Origin: Rhizobium sp. AAP43
Lineage (GTDB): Bacteria > Pseudomonadota > Alphaproteobacteria > Rhizobiales > Rhizobiaceae
NCBI RefSeq assembly: GCF_001296045.1
Contig: NZ_LJHS01000005.1
Coordinates: forward strand, 434,001 to 498,000
DNA: 64,000 bases
Reading direction: 5' to 3'
Of the stretch, positions 43,700 through 52,985 are shown piece after piece (positions within the stretch are counted from its first letter, which is position 1; every line of letters begins with the position of its first letter). The notes under the pieces are model-generated. The model was not told the DNA's origin. It saw only the letters and a list, made by a program, of their open reading frames with translations, and did not search any database. The position numbers and the translations under genes were made by a program.

Positions 43700-44368
43700 T
43701 CAGGCCTTCGCCATCCAGATCATGTGCTTCATGCCGCGTCCGGTTTTTCCCGCACGGGTCGGGATCTCCTCTGCCGTCAATCCGCAGTCCCTGAGGCGTC
43801 GGGTGAAGCGCGGATCGGGACCGGAAGACCAGATGCCGAGTATGCCGCCACGGGTGAGTGCTGTCTTGGATTTGCGAATCCCGTCATGGGAATAGAGGCT
43901 ATCGTTCTCTTCGCGGGTGAGGCCATCAGGGCCATTGTCGACGTCGAGCAGGATGGCGTCGAACTGGCCTTTTGACGTTGCGATCAGGGCGCCGACATCG
44001 CCGACATGGACTGTCACCCTTGGATCGTCGAGGCTGCCCTTATGGATTTCGGCCATCGGCCCGCGCGCCCAGTCGACGACGGCGGGCACGAGTTCGGCAA
44101 TGGTGATCTTGCCGTCAGCGGGCAGGATGGCGAGGGCGGCGCGGAGCGTAAAGCCCATGCCGAGGCCACCGATCAGGATGTGCGGGCGCTTGTGAGTAGA
44201 GATCCGCTCGAAGGCCAGCGTGGCCAAGGCCTCTTCCGAGCCGCTGAGGCGGCTGTTCATCAGCTCGTTGGTACCGAGCATGATGGAAAACTCGGTGCCG
44301 CGGCTTTTCAGGCGCAGTTCGCCGCCGCCGGGAATGGCGGCCGTGTCGAGCTGGATCCAGGGAAGCAT
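43700..44368 (-). CDS. Spermidine-synthase-like protein
   Basis: A 222-residue Rossmann-fold methyltransferase-like protein of the polyamine synthase superfamily. Motif I is ILIGGLGMGFTLRAALAIL, then ITIAELVPAVVDWARGPM, and DAILLDVDNGPDGLT carries the acidic strand. It is shorter than true SpeE and lacks an obvious N-terminal beta-domain, so it may be a methyltransferase-type relative rather than an aminopropyltransferase. The basic C-terminus (TRAGKTGRGMKHMIWMAKA) is intact. It is convergent with the epimerase across the palindromic element. Confidence 0.8.
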   Translation of the reverse strand: MLPWIQLDTAAIPGGGELRLKSRGTEFSIMLGTNELMNSRLSGSEEALATLAFERISTHKRPHILIGGLGMGFTLRAALAILPADGKITIAELVPAVVDWARGPMAEIHKGSLDDPRVTVHVGDVGALIATSKGQFDAILLDVDNGPDGLTREENDSLYSHDGIRKSKTALTRGGILGIWSSGPDPRFTRRLRDCGLTAEEIPTRAGKTGRGMKHMIWMAKA

Positions 44369-44550
44369 GGCAGACCTCTGAGGGGTGAAAGACGTGTCCC
44401 CGTATCACGAGGCCTCATGCCGCTTCAACCGGCGACGACGCGGAGCACGTACCGAAGCGTGACGATCGGGCCTTGCGGGATAGGATACCGGCGGCGCATC
44501 TTGCGGGCGACCGAGTCTATGCAAGTCCAAGTCCGTGCAGGAGAGTGCCG

Positions 44551-45321
44551 ATGCCCGCCCCGAAAAACACCTTCAAGTCCGCGCTGAACGAAACCGATGA
44601 TCTGCTTGTCGGGTTATGGGTGGCGCTGGCGAGCCCCCATGTGGCGGAAGTCTGTGCCGGCGCAGGTTTCGACTGGATCCTGATCGACGGCGAGCACGGC
44701 CCGAACGACATTCCGCTGATTGCTGCACAACTCGCAGCCGTCGCCCGCCATCCGGCCCATCCGGTCGTGCGGCTTGCCGTTGGCGAAACCTGGCTGATCA
44801 AGCAGGCGCTTGATATCGGCGCGCAGACGCTGATGATCCCGATGGTGGAGACGGCGGATCAGGCCGAGCAACTGGTCCGCGCGCTGCGCTATCCGCCCGA
44901 GGGTGTGCGGGGCATGGGTGCGAGCCTGGGGCGCGCCTCCGATTTCGGCCGCATTGCTGACTATGCCGAGACGGCCAATGCCGAAGTCTGCCTGATCGCC
45001 CAGATCGAAAGTGCACTCGGTATCGAAAACGCCGATGCCATTCTGGCCACGCCCGGTGTCGATGCTGTGCTGATCGGCCCTGCCGATCTTGCCGCCGACA
45101 TGGGCTATCGCGGGAACCCGACGCATCCGGTTGTCATGGAAGCGGTCGAAGCGCTGATCGGCAAGATCGTGGCCGCAGGCAAGCCTGCCGGCATCATGTC
45201 CGGCGATGCTGCCATGCTTGCCATGGCGCGCCGCGCCGGTATCCGTTTCTTTGCCCAGGCGAGCGATGTCGGCCTGCTCGCCAAGGCCGCATCCCAGCTC
45301 GCGCAGTCCATGCGCGATTGA
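44551..45321 (+). CDS. HpcH/HpaI-family class II aldolase
   Basis: A 256-residue metal-dependent aldolase of the 4-hydroxy-2-oxo-heptanedioate/2-keto-3-deoxy-sugar acid type, which releases or condenses pyruvate or oxaloacetate. Motifs: FDWILIDGEHGPND, LMIPMVETADQAEQLVRALRYPPEGVRG, ICLIAQIESALG-like segment CLIAQIESALGIENADAI, and VDAVLIGPADLAADMG. ATG at 44551 follows AGGAGAG. A dehydrogenase gene follows after 45 bases, so the two may share a pathway. Substrate not determined. Confidence 0.9.
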   Translation: MPAPKNTFKSALNETDDLLVGLWVALASPHVAEVCAGAGFDWILIDGEHGPNDIPLIAAQLAAVARHPAHPVVRLAVGETWLIKQALDIGAQTLMIPMVETADQAEQLVRALRYPPEGVRGMGASLGRASDFGRIADYAETANAEVCLIAQIESALGIENADAILATPGVDAVLIGPADLAADMGYRGNPTHPVVMEAVEALIGKIVAAGKPAGIMSGDAAMLAMARRAGIRFFAQASDVGLLAKAASQLAQSMRD

Positions 45322-45366
45322 TTAGGCGCGATTGACGTTTTTCCCGATATTTCAAATGGATTTGCA

Positions 45367-46359
45367 ATGAAGCTCACACTTGATGAAGCCGAGGCCTTGG
45401 TTCTCGGCGCCCTTTGCCGTTCCGGCGTGACCGAGACCAATGCCGCCTCCGTTGCCCGTGCGCTGATTGCTGCTGAAGCGGCTGGCCAGGGTGGCCATGG
45501 TCTGCGGCGGGTCGAGGCCTACTCGGCCCAGGCGCGGGCCGGCAAGGTCGATGGGCGCGCTATGCCGGTGGCCGCGCGTCCTAGGTCTGGCGTCCTGACC
45601 ATCGATGCGATGAACGGTTATGCCTATCCGGCGCTCGATCTGGCGGTGGCGGAACTTCCGGCCATGGCGAAAGCGCAGGGTATTGCAATCGCCACGATCC
45701 ATCGCTCGCACCATGCAGGCGTTATGGGGCTGACGGTCGGACGCTTTGCCGAACAGGGACTGGCCGCGCTTATGTTTGCCAATGCGCCAGCCTCGATGGC
45801 GCCCTGGGGCGGCAACAAGGCGCTTTACGGCACCAACCCGATCGCCTTTGCGGTGCCGGTTGAAGGCGATGATCCAATCGTGGTCGATCTGGCGCTCTCC
45901 AAGGTGGCGCGCGGCAAGATCATGGCCGCCCGGCAAAAGGGCGAGGCGATCCCGGATGACTGGGCTTTCGATGTCGATGGTCAGCCGACGACGGATGCGA
46001 ACCTTGCGATGGATGGCTTCATGGCCCCGCTTGGTGGCGCCAAGGGGGCAGCCCTTGCGATGATGGTCGAGATCCTTTCGGCGGGTCTGATTGGCGCCAA
46101 CTACGCGTTCGAGGCCTCGTCGCTGTTTGATGACAAGGGGCCGCCGGTCGGGCTCGGCCAGACGATCATTGCGATTGATCCGGTGGCGACGGGTGGTTCT
46201 GGTGTCTTCGGCCGGCTCGCACTGCTGGCCGAGGAAATCGGTGCGCAGGAGGGTGCGCGCATTCCGGGCCGTCGCGGCCAGGGGCTGGCGAAAACGGCTG
46301 AGGCCGCAGGCCTCGAGATCGAGGACGATGTGATCGCAGCGATCAAGGCGATCGGCTGA
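45367..46359 (+). CDS. Ldh-family (malate/L-lactate/ureidoglycolate type) oxidoreductase
   Basis: A 330-residue NAD(P)-dependent dehydrogenase of the YlbC/ComC/AllD family, unrelated to Rossmann-fold lactate dehydrogenase. The catalytic His lies in IATIHRSHHAGVMG near residue 118 with the upstream GQGGHGLRRVEAY, and KALYGTNPIAFAVP and GGAKGAALAMMVEILSAGL are family signatures. Members reduce alpha-keto acids or oxidise 2-hydroxy acids. It follows the aldolase gene and lies back-to-back with dctBD, so a role in 2-hydroxy- or dicarboxylic-acid use is plausible but unproven. Confidence 0.9.
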   Translation: MKLTLDEAEALVLGALCRSGVTETNAASVARALIAAEAAGQGGHGLRRVEAYSAQARAGKVDGRAMPVAARPRSGVLTIDAMNGYAYPALDLAVAELPAMAKAQGIAIATIHRSHHAGVMGLTVGRFAEQGLAALMFANAPASMAPWGGNKALYGTNPIAFAVPVEGDDPIVVDLALSKVARGKIMAARQKGEAIPDDWAFDVDGQPTTDANLAMDGFMAPLGGAKGAALAMMVEILSAGLIGANYAFEASSLFDDKGPPVGLGQTIIAIDPVATGGSGVFGRLALLAEEIGAQEGARIPGRRGQGLAKTAEAAGLEIEDDVIAAIKAIG

Positions 46360-46407
46360 CCCATTGTTTCGGCGCCTGCGCATAAGGCGCGGGCAGGGAG
46401 CCCGCCA

Positions 46408-47760
46408 TCAGCCCTGATCGGCGTAGTCGTTGCGGGTAATGCCGTGGCGCTGGAGCTTGTCATAGAAGGTCTTGCGCGGGATGCCCAACGCCTCCAGCGT
46501 CCGGCGCACGTCACCGTCATTGTCGCGCAGGGCGTTGCGGATGACGGTGCCTTCAAAGCGCTCCACCCGTTCCGGCAAGGTGCCGTGCTGATCCAGGCTT
46601 TGCGTGTCGGAGGCAGGCTGCGGTGGCGGGGTGATGCCAAGCACGGTGCGTTCGGCATAATGGGCGAGCTCGCGGACATTGCCCGGCCAGGCATGGCTGT
46701 CGAGATGGCGCCGGATTGCATCGGTCAGCGCCGGCGGCTCTCGCTTGAAGCGTTCGGCGGCGCGGGTGGCGAAATGGGCAAAGAGCAGCGGGATATCGGC
46801 GCGGCGTTCGCGAAGCGGTGGGATCGAGACCGTTACCACGTTGAGGCGGTAATAGAGATCCTCGCGGAAATCGCCGCGTTCGGCCGGATTGCCGAGATCG
46901 ATCTTGGCGGCTGCGACGACACGCAGGTCAACCGGGCGGATCTCGTTGGTGCCGAGCGGGCTCACTTCGCGCATTTCCAGAACGCGCAGCATCTTCACCT
47001 GGGTGGCGAGCGGCATGCTCTCGATTTCATCAAGAAAGAGCGTGCCGCCGCTTGCATGTTCTATTCTGCCGATGCGCTTCTTCTGGGCGCCGGTAAAGGC
47101 GCCGGCCTCATGGCCGAAGAGTTCGCTCTCGATGACTGTCTCGGGCAGCGCCCCGCAATTGAGCGCCACGAAGTTGCCGCTTCGGCGTCGGCTCCATCGA
47201 TGCAGGAGCGTGGCGACGACTTCCTTGCCGCTGCCGGTCTCGCCCGCGACCAGCACGTCGATATCGGTGTCAGCAATCTGACGCAGCGTCTGGCGCAGGT
47301 GCTCCATGGCCGGCGTCTGGCCAATCAGCGGCAGGTCGTCCCGGCTTGCCTCGGCCGTCTGGCGCAGGCGGCGGTTCTCGATCACCAGCCGGCGCTTTTC
47401 TATGGCGCGGGCGACGCTCTGCACCAACCGGTCGGCGGCAAAGGGCTTGGCGATGAAGTCATAGGCGCCGTCCTGCATGGCGCGCACCGCCATGGTTATG
47501 TCGCCATGGCCGGTGATCAGCAGGACGGGTAAGTCCGGGTCGAGGGCGCGGATGCGGGCGAAGAGTTCCAGCCCGTCCATGCCGGCCATGCGGATATCGC
47601 TGATGACGACCGCTTCGAGGTCGGCGGAGAGCACTGCGAGCGCTTCGCCGGCGGAGGCAAAGTCGCGCACCGGAAAGCCGGCGAGTTCCAGTGTCTGGCG
47701 CGTGGCGCGGCGAAGGGCGGCATCATCGTCGACGAGGATGATTTCGATGGCATTGCTCAT
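46408..47760 (-). CDS. dctD: C4-dicarboxylate sigma-54 response regulator DctD
   Basis: DctD activates sigma-54 transcription of dctA when phosphorylated by DctB. The 450-residue product has a receiver domain (~1-120; acidic pair in [11 protein letters not shown], phospho-Asp in [13 protein letters not shown], Lys in [12 protein letters not shown]). An AAA+ domain follows (Walker [17 protein letters not shown], sigma-54 loop [15 protein letters not shown], Walker [14 protein letters not shown]), and then a Fis-type HTH ([23 protein letters not shown]). It overlaps dctB by four bases (ATGA). Confidence 0.94.
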   Translation of the reverse strand: MSNAIEIILVDDDAALRRATRQTLELAGFPVRDFASAGEALAVLSADLEAVVISDIRMAGMDGLELFARIRALDPDLPVLLITGHGDITMAVRAMQDGAYDFIAKPFAADRLVQSVARAIEKRRLVIENRRLRQTAEASRDDLPLIGQTPAMEHLRQTLRQIADTDIDVLVAGETGSGKEVVATLLHRWSRRRSGNFVALNCGALPETVIESELFGHEAGAFTGAQKKRIGRIEHASGGTLFLDEIESMPLATQVKMLRVLEMREVSPLGTNEIRPVDLRVVAAAKIDLGNPAERGDFREDLYYRLNVVTVSIPPLRERRADIPLLFAHFATRAAERFKREPPALTDAIRRHLDSHAWPGNVRELAHYAERTVLGITPPPQPASDTQSLDQHGTLPERVERFEGTVIRNALRDNDGDVRRTLEALGIPRKTFYDKLQRHGITRNDYADQG

Positions 47761-49625
47761 GAGAGGGCCCGCTTGAGGGTAACGGTGAAGGTTGTGCCGG
47801 CGGGCGAGCTGTCGACCGCGATGCGGCCGCCATAATCACTGACAATGTCCTTGCAGATGACAAGGCCGAGGCCGAGGCCGGCTTCCTTCGATGTGTTGAA
47901 CGGGGTGAAGAGGTTGTCGAGGATTGTGGGTGGGATGCCGGGGCCGTTGTCCGCGACGATAACCGTCACTTCGTCCGGGCCACCGGTTCCGACCTGGACC
48001 GTGATGCGGCCGTCGGCCTGTGTCTCCAGCGCTTCCAGCGCATTCTGCAAGAGGTTGATCAGCACCTGTTCCAGCCGGATCCGGTTGGCCATGACACGGA
48101 TCTCCGGGGCAATGGCATCGATCGCCAGCATGTCGAGGCTGCCTGAAAAGCGGCTGCGCAGGAGGAGAAGCGCTCCGTCGACGGCGGTCTTCAGGTCTAC
48201 CGGTTCAGCGGCGGCGCGGCCCTTGCGGGCAAAGCCGCGCAACTCATTGGTGATGGCGCCGATGCGATCGGTGAGGTCGCCGATCAAGCCAAGGTTTTCG
48301 GCGGCTGGCGCGCTTTGTCCCCGGTCGAGGAAGGTGCGGGCATTGTCGGCATAGGCGCGGATGGTGGCGACAGGTTGGTTGATTTCATGCGCGACGCCGG
48401 CCGCGACCTGGCCGAGAATGGCCAGACGATTGGCCTGGACCAGATCATGCTGCACGGTCTGCAGCCGGGTTTCCGTGGCGCGGTGTTCGCCGATTTCCGT
48501 TTGCAGCCGGTCGCGGGCGATAGTCAGTTCGCGCGTCCGGGCCGTCACCTCGCGCTCCAGTTCGTCGCGGGCGGCCTGATCGGCGGCCTGCCGGCGCAGC
48601 ATGCGGTTTCTGCGATAAAGCAGCAGGGCGGCCAGGGCGAAGAGCGGCAGCATGACCAAGAGTGCGGCCAGGCGGGCCTGCCACATGCCTGTTTCGAGAA
48701 AGCTGCCGGCTGGCGCCAGCACATGCATCTGCCAGGGTGTTCCCGGCACATCGAGCACCAGGGCGAGATGGGCTTGTGCCGGCACGTCATCCGTGACCTG
48801 CGCCAGTGCCATGGACCGGCCGTCACGCTCGGGCAGGGGGCGAATGGGAAGCCGTTCCAGCGAGGCCTCGCCGAATTGCAGGCTTTCGCGGAGGGCGGCG
48901 CGCTCCGGCGGCGGAATGTCCGTGGTGCTGAAAAAGCGCCAGGGTGGACGGCTGGTGATCAGCACGATGCCGCGCTGATCGGTGACGAAGGTGGTTCTGT
49001 CAGACCGTCCCCAGTCCCGCTCCAGCCCGTCGAACTCGACCTTGACGACCACGACACCAAGGGCCGCGCCGCTGTCGTCAACAACGCGTTGCGACAGATA
49101 GAGGCCGGGCCGTTTGCTGACGCTGCCCAGTGCGTAGTGCTCGGCGCTTCCAACCGCCATGCCACGCTTGAAGTATTCGCGGAACGTATAGTCGTTGCCA
49201 ACAAAGCTGTCCGCTTCGCGCCAGTTGCTGGCGGCAATCGCACTGCCGTTGCGGCCCACGACATAGATGACGGATGTCTTGGTGCCGAGCACCAGTGCTT
49301 CAAGTTTCCGGTTCAAGCCATCAAGCGCTTCTGGTGTCGGATTGCCAAGCGTTGCGCTCACCTGCCGGTCGGCAGCGAGCACCAGCGGCAAGGCACGCGG
49401 GCGTTCCAGAGTGGCCTGGAGCAGGGCGCGCTTGAGGGCTGCGTCCTCGTCGAGATCGTCGGCCAGCGTCGACAGCGCGTTGCGCATGCCCGCTTCGCCA
49501 GCAAGGAACAGGCCGGCCGCCAAAGTGGCGAGGGCGATGACCAGATAGATCAGCCAGGAGACGCCCAGGCCGGTCCGGCGTTTTGCAGTCTGGTCGAAGG
49601 CGGGAGAGGGCGAGGTTGCGATCAT
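47757..49625 (-). CDS. dctB: C4-dicarboxylate sensor histidine kinase DctB
   Basis: DctB senses succinate, fumarate and malate in the periplasm and phosphorylates DctD. The 622-residue protein has a membrane helix at ~23-44, a long periplasmic double PAS-like sensor (~45-310, with [28 protein letters not shown] and [28 protein letters not shown]), and a second helix at ~312-332. A coiled coil, the H-box [24 protein letters not shown], and the ATPase motifs ([33 protein letters not shown]) follow. Sensor motifs match the DctB family. It is divergent from dctA across a 246-base control region. Confidence 0.95.
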   Translation of the reverse strand: MIATSPSPAFDQTAKRRTGLGVSWLIYLVIALATLAAGLFLAGEAGMRNALSTLADDLDEDAALKRALLQATLERPRALPLVLAADRQVSATLGNPTPEALDGLNRKLEALVLGTKTSVIYVVGRNGSAIAASNWREADSFVGNDYTFREYFKRGMAVGSAEHYALGSVSKRPGLYLSQRVVDDSGAALGVVVVKVEFDGLERDWGRSDRTTFVTDQRGIVLITSRPPWRFFSTTDIPPPERAALRESLQFGEASLERLPIRPLPERDGRSMALAQVTDDVPAQAHLALVLDVPGTPWQMHVLAPAGSFLETGMWQARLAALLVMLPLFALAALLLYRRNRMLRRQAADQAARDELEREVTARTRELTIARDRLQTEIGEHRATETRLQTVQHDLVQANRLAILGQVAAGVAHEINQPVATIRAYADNARTFLDRGQSAPAAENLGLIGDLTDRIGAITNELRGFARKGRAAAEPVDLKTAVDGALLLLRSRFSGSLDMLAIDAIAPEIRVMANRIRLEQVLINLLQNALEALETQADGRITVQVGTGGPDEVTVIVADNGPGIPPTILDNLFTPFNTSKEAGLGLGLVICKDIVSDYGGRIAVDSSPAGTTFTVTLKRALS

Positions 49626-49633
49626 TTCCTATT

Positions 49634-49649
49634 GTGCGTCTTTTCGCAC
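49634..49649. promoter_or_regulatory. Candidate DctD-binding site 1
   Basis: GTGCG, six bases, CGCAC: a perfect 5-bp palindrome of the type reported for DctD upstream activating sites. It lies 9 bases before the dctB start, so DctD could also affect dctB transcription. Confidence 0.6.
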
Positions 49650-49666
49650 GAAGTTCCAAGGGGTGC

Positions 49667-49682
49667 GTGCGGATAATCGCAC
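49667..49682. promoter_or_regulatory. Candidate DctD-binding site 2
   Basis: A second GTGCG-N6-CGCAC palindrome. Its centre is 33 bp from that of site 1, three helical turns, so two dimers would bind on one face of the DNA. It lies ~75 bp upstream of the sigma-54 promoter. Confidence 0.6.
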
Positions 49683-49756
49683 ATTCATGATGGATGTGAA
49701 TTGGAGCGCAAGATTTTATTGATTAAGTTCAATCGCTTGTGCCAGTTCCCTGCGTT

Positions 49757-49772
49757 TGGCACGCAGCTTGCT
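49757..49772 (+). promoter_or_regulatory. Sigma-54 (-24/-12) promoter of dctA
   Basis: TGGCACGCAGCTTGCT matches the sigma-54 consensus TGGCAC-N5-TTGCW at every fixed position. The dctA start codon is 100 bases downstream, and two DctD-like palindromes lie upstream, the order expected for enhancer-dependent control. Confidence 0.92.
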
Positions 49773-49871
49773 GATATGCACGAGACGGGGCTTGCTCCGT
49801 GTTTCCATTCACAAGCGCTTCAGCCCGGGAGGTCGGAACCATGTTCCGTCAGGGCGAAAACGGAGGAAATC

Positions 49872-51203
49872 ATGCATATCGATACCGCGGGTCACGCGCC
49901 CGAGGGCAAGCAGCCCTTCTACAAGCATCTCTATTTCCAGGTTCTGGCCGCGATCATCGCCGGCATCCTGCTTGGCCATTTCTATCCGGAAATCGGCGCG
50001 CAGTTGAAGCCACTCGGTGATGCCTTCATCAAACTCGTCAAGATGATCATCGCACCGGTCATCTTCCTGACGGTCGCAACCGGCATTGCCGGCATGACCG
50101 ACCTGAAGAAGGTCGGCCGGGTTGCCGGCAAGGCGATGCTCTACTTCCTGACCTTCTCGACGCTGGCCCTGGTTGTCGGCCTTATCGTGGCAAACGTCGT
50201 GCAGCCCGGTGCCGGCATGCATATCGACCCGGCTACCCTCGATGCCAAGGCTGTCGCGACCTATACCGAAAAGGCGCATGACACGACCATTGTCGGCTTC
50301 CTGATGAACATCATCCCGACGACCATTGTCGGTGCCTTTGCAGATGGTGATATCCTCCAGGTTCTGTTCTTCTCGATCCTGTTCGGCATTTCGCTGGCGA
50401 TGGTCGGTGAACGTGGCAAGCCGGTCACCGACTTCCTGCAGGCGGTCATTGCCCCGGTTTTCAAGCTCGTTGCCATCCTGATGAAGGCGGCACCGATCGG
50501 TGCCTTCGGCGCCATGGCCTTCACCATCGGCAAATATGGCATCGGCTCGGTGACCAATCTCGCCATGCTGATCGGCACGTTCTACCTGACCTCCTTCCTG
50601 TTCGTTGTCGTCGTGCTTGGCGCGGTTGCTCGCTACAACGGCTTCTCGATCCTGGCGCTGATCCGCTACATCAAGGAGGAGCTGCTGCTGGTGCTGGGCA
50701 CCTCGTCATCGGAAGCCGCCCTGCCGGGCCTGATGAACAAGATGGAAAAGGCCGGCTGCAAGCGCTCGGTCGTCGGTCTTGTCATTCCGACGGGCTATTC
50801 CTTCAACCTCGACGGCACGAATATCTACATGACGCTGGCAGCGCTGTTTATCGCCCAGGCGACAGACATTCCGCTGTCGCTCGGTGATCAGATCCTGCTG
50901 CTCGCCGTTGCCATGCTGAGCTCGAAGGGGGCGGCCGGCATTACCGGTGCGGGCTTCATTACGCTCGCCGCAACGCTCTCGGTCGTGCCCTCGGTGCCGG
51001 TGGCCGGCATGGCGCTGATCCTCGGGATCGACCGCTTCATGTCGGAATGCCGGGCGCTCACCAACTTCATCGGCAATGCCGTTGCGACCGTGGTCGTTGC
51101 GCGCTGGGAAGGCGAACTCGACGAGAGCCTCTTCCACGCTGCGCTGGGCGGCAAGGTGCTTGAGGACACCGATATCCAGCCGGAGCTTCAGCCGGCGGAG
51201 TGA
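49872..51203 (+). CDS. dctA: C4-dicarboxylate transporter DctA
   Basis: DctA imports succinate, fumarate and malate with protons or sodium; in rhizobia it is required to feed nitrogen-fixing bacteroids. The 443-residue protein is a DAACS-family carrier with eight membrane helices and re-entrant loops. Signatures are visible: [21 protein letters not shown] (the serine-rich hairpin), [22 protein letters not shown] and [16 protein letters not shown] segment [22 protein letters not shown] at 49872 follows GGAGG. Transcription should depend on sigma-54 and DctD. Confidence 0.97.
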   Translation: MHIDTAGHAPEGKQPFYKHLYFQVLAAIIAGILLGHFYPEIGAQLKPLGDAFIKLVKMIIAPVIFLTVATGIAGMTDLKKVGRVAGKAMLYFLTFSTLALVVGLIVANVVQPGAGMHIDPATLDAKAVATYTEKAHDTTIVGFLMNIIPTTIVGAFADGDILQVLFFSILFGISLAMVGERGKPVTDFLQAVIAPVFKLVAILMKAAPIGAFGAMAFTIGKYGIGSVTNLAMLIGTFYLTSFLFVVVVLGAVARYNGFSILALIRYIKEELLLVLGTSSSEAALPGLMNKMEKAGCKRSVVGLVIPTGYSFNLDGTNIYMTLAALFIAQATDIPLSLGDQILLLAVAMLSSKGAAGITGAGFITLAATLSVVPSVPVAGMALILGIDRFMSECRALTNFIGNAVATVVVARWEGELDESLFHAALGGKVLEDTDIQPELQPAE

Positions 51204-51239
51204 TTTTCCGCGCCGACCCAAGACGGCGATCGGAACAGA

Positions 51240-51275
51240 AGCGCGGCCCGGTTCTCCTCGGGCCGCGCTTTTTGC
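51240..51275. terminator. Terminator after dctA
   Basis: An 11-bp perfect stem AGCGCGGCCCG/CGGGCCGCGCT with a loop of about 8 bases and TTTTTG after it. It can also serve the convergent ribbon-helix-helix gene. Confidence 0.85.
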
Positions 51276-51303
51276 ATTCTCACCGCAGGAGCGCCCGGTC
51301 GCG

Positions 51304-51612
51304 TCACTCAGCGGCGATGATGTGGAACTCCTGTGGGACGTTCGGATTTTGGGCCTTGCCCATCAGGTAGATCAGACAGCTCGTTCTGAGCAGTGAAGCG
51401 AAGTTCGATACCGATCCGTTGATCTCCAGCGCCTCGTCGTAGAGCGTGGAGAGGAAGCGGGACGTCGAAAAGTTCTGGCTGGCGGCAATCTCGTCGATCA
51501 GCACCCAGAAGGCCGCTTCCAGCTGGATGCTGGTTGAATGGCCGGCGATACGGACAGAGCGGTTGACCGCTCGGTAGCGGGCCGGATCCTGTCCTGCGAA
51601 GACTTCACACAT
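51304..51612 (-). CDS. Ribbon-helix-helix domain protein
   Basis: A 102-residue protein of a small family common in rhizobia. The region VNRSVRIAGHSTSIQLEAAFWVLIDEIAASQNFSTSRFLSTLYDEAL reads as an RHH_4-type ribbon-helix-helix fold, with beta strand RSVRIAGHSTSIQLE and two helices. The C-terminal ~30 residues are not assigned. Such proteins bind DNA as dimers, but no target is evident. GGAGGAATATGCC precedes the start codon. It is monocistronic. Confidence 0.82.
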   Translation of the reverse strand: MCEVFAGQDPARYRAVNRSVRIAGHSTSIQLEAAFWVLIDEIAASQNFSTSRFLSTLYDEALEINGSVSNFASLLRTSCLIYLMGKAQNPNVPQEFHIIAAE

Positions 51613-51831
51613 GGCATATTCCTCCCGATTTCTATTGTTTTCTTTGCACTATGGATCGGCACTTATCGGAGGTCAATTTCCGTATTGGCTAAAGTGCATC
51701 TCCTCTGCTGCCATGGTTCGATGGCGGTGCGCGGTTCAAAAAAATCGATGCGGTAGCCGGCTGCTACCCTGCTTTTCACAACTGGAGCATGATCGCAGCA
51801 TCATGCATGCCCTGAAGACGAGGACGACACA

Positions 51832-52227
51832 TTGGCGAAGATGATCCATTCTATGATCCGGGTGCTGGACGAGGCAAAATCAGTCTCTTTCTATTCCCAA
51901 GCTTTCGGCCTTGAGATTGCGGAGCGCCTGGATTTCGAGACCTTCACGCTGATCTACATGAGCAATGCCGAGTGCGAATTCGAGCTGGAACTTACCGTCA
52001 ACAAGGGACGGGAAGAGGCCTATACTCTCGGTGATGGCTACGGCCATCTTGCGCTCAGCGTGTCTGATCTCGATGCCGAGCACAGCCGCATGACAGATCT
52101 TGGGCTCTCGCCGAACAAGATCGTCGAATTCAACCGCGATGGCCATCTGCTTGCGCGGTTCTTCTTCATCACCGATCCGGACGGCTACAAGATCGAGGTC
52201 CTGCAGCGTCACGGACGTTACAAGTGA
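51832..52227 (+). CDS. VOC-family glyoxalase I-like protein
   Basis: A 131-residue vicinal-oxygen-chelate protein closely resembling lactoylglutathione lyase, which isomerises the methylglyoxal-glutathione adduct. Metal-ligand positions are visible: His in MIHSMIRVLDEAKSVSFYSQAFG, Glu in CEFELELTVNKG, His in GDGYGHLALSVSDLDA and Glu in DPDGYKIEVLQRHG. The start used is TTG at 51832 with GAGGACG upstream; ATG at 51841 is an alternative only three codons later. A strong hairpin terminator follows. Confidence 0.88.
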   Translation: MAKMIHSMIRVLDEAKSVSFYSQAFGLEIAERLDFETFTLIYMSNAECEFELELTVNKGREEAYTLGDGYGHLALSVSDLDAEHSRMTDLGLSPNKIVEFNRDGHLLARFFFITDPDGYKIEVLQRHGRYK

Positions 52228-52231
52228 TCGT

Positions 52232-52272
52232 GGGGCCGGACGGTTGGAGGACCGTCCGGCCCCATTTGCTTT
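52232..52272 (+). terminator. Terminator after the glyoxalase-like gene
   Basis: A 13-bp perfect stem GGGGCCGGACGGT/ACCGTCCGGCCCC (52232-52244, 52251-52263) with a 6-base loop, followed by ATTTGCTTT. Confidence 0.8.
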
Positions 52273-52353
52273 CAGCAGTCGGCAGATGCGGTTTGAGCAT
52301 CGGCCATCGCAGACGGCGCATTGCCGTCCGCACCATCACGGGAGGAGATTGAC

Positions 52354-52884
52354 GTGGTTACGATACTCGACAAGACGGGCAAGATGTCTCGTCGGCAGCT
52401 CCTGAAGACAGGTGCTGCCAGTGCGGTGCTGGTCATTACCGGCACGGCGGTGATCTGTCCGGAGCAGGCCTGGGGGCTGGAAGCAACGACCCTCAAGCCG
52501 GACAGCCTTGCAACGCTGATCAAGCTTGCGCGTGACATCTATCCACATGACCAGCTCGCCGACCGCTTCTATGCGGCGGCCGTCAAGGGCCAGGACACGA
52601 TGGCGGGCAAGGACGAAAAGCACAAGGCGCTGATCGAGGACGGCATTGCCGATCTCGACAAACGCGCCGGTGCCGGCGGTTATCGCGGTCTCGGCTGGGA
52701 GGATGACCGGCTCGCAATCCTGCGGGAGATTGAGACGACCCCCTTTTTCCAGGCGGTGCGCGGCGACCTCGTGGTCAGCCTTTATAACCAGAAAGAGATC
52801 TGGCCGATCTTCGGCTACGAGGGCGAGTCTTATTCCAAGGGCGGCTATATCGAGCGCGGGTTCAACGACATCGCCTGGCTCTGA
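52354..52884 (+). CDS. Gluconate 2-dehydrogenase subunit 3-like, Tat-exported
   Basis: A 176-residue protein with a twin-arginine signal (MSRRQLLKTGAASAVLVITGTAVI) and the DUF/subunit-3 fold (SLATLIKLARDIYPHDQLADRFYA, YNQKEIWPIFGYEGESYSKGGYIERGFND). These small subunits escort a GMC flavoprotein through the Tat system and join it to the membrane complex. GTG at 52354 is chosen because GGGAGGAG precedes it by a proper distance; ATG at 52384 would begin at the twin-arginine motif. The GMC partner follows after 101 bases. Confidence 0.85.
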   Translation: MVTILDKTGKMSRRQLLKTGAASAVLVITGTAVICPEQAWGLEATTLKPDSLATLIKLARDIYPHDQLADRFYAAAVKGQDTMAGKDEKHKALIEDGIADLDKRAGAGGYRGLGWEDDRLAILREIETTPFFQAVRGDLVVSLYNQKEIWPIFGYEGESYSKGGYIERGFNDIAWL

Positions 52885-52985
52885 GCCTTACCCCACAGAC
52901 ACGCAATTCATCGTCGCCGGAGGAGGCCCATCGCGGATGGGACGGCGGCGCTTACGCAAATTGACCGATTTCCCGGGAGGAAAAC

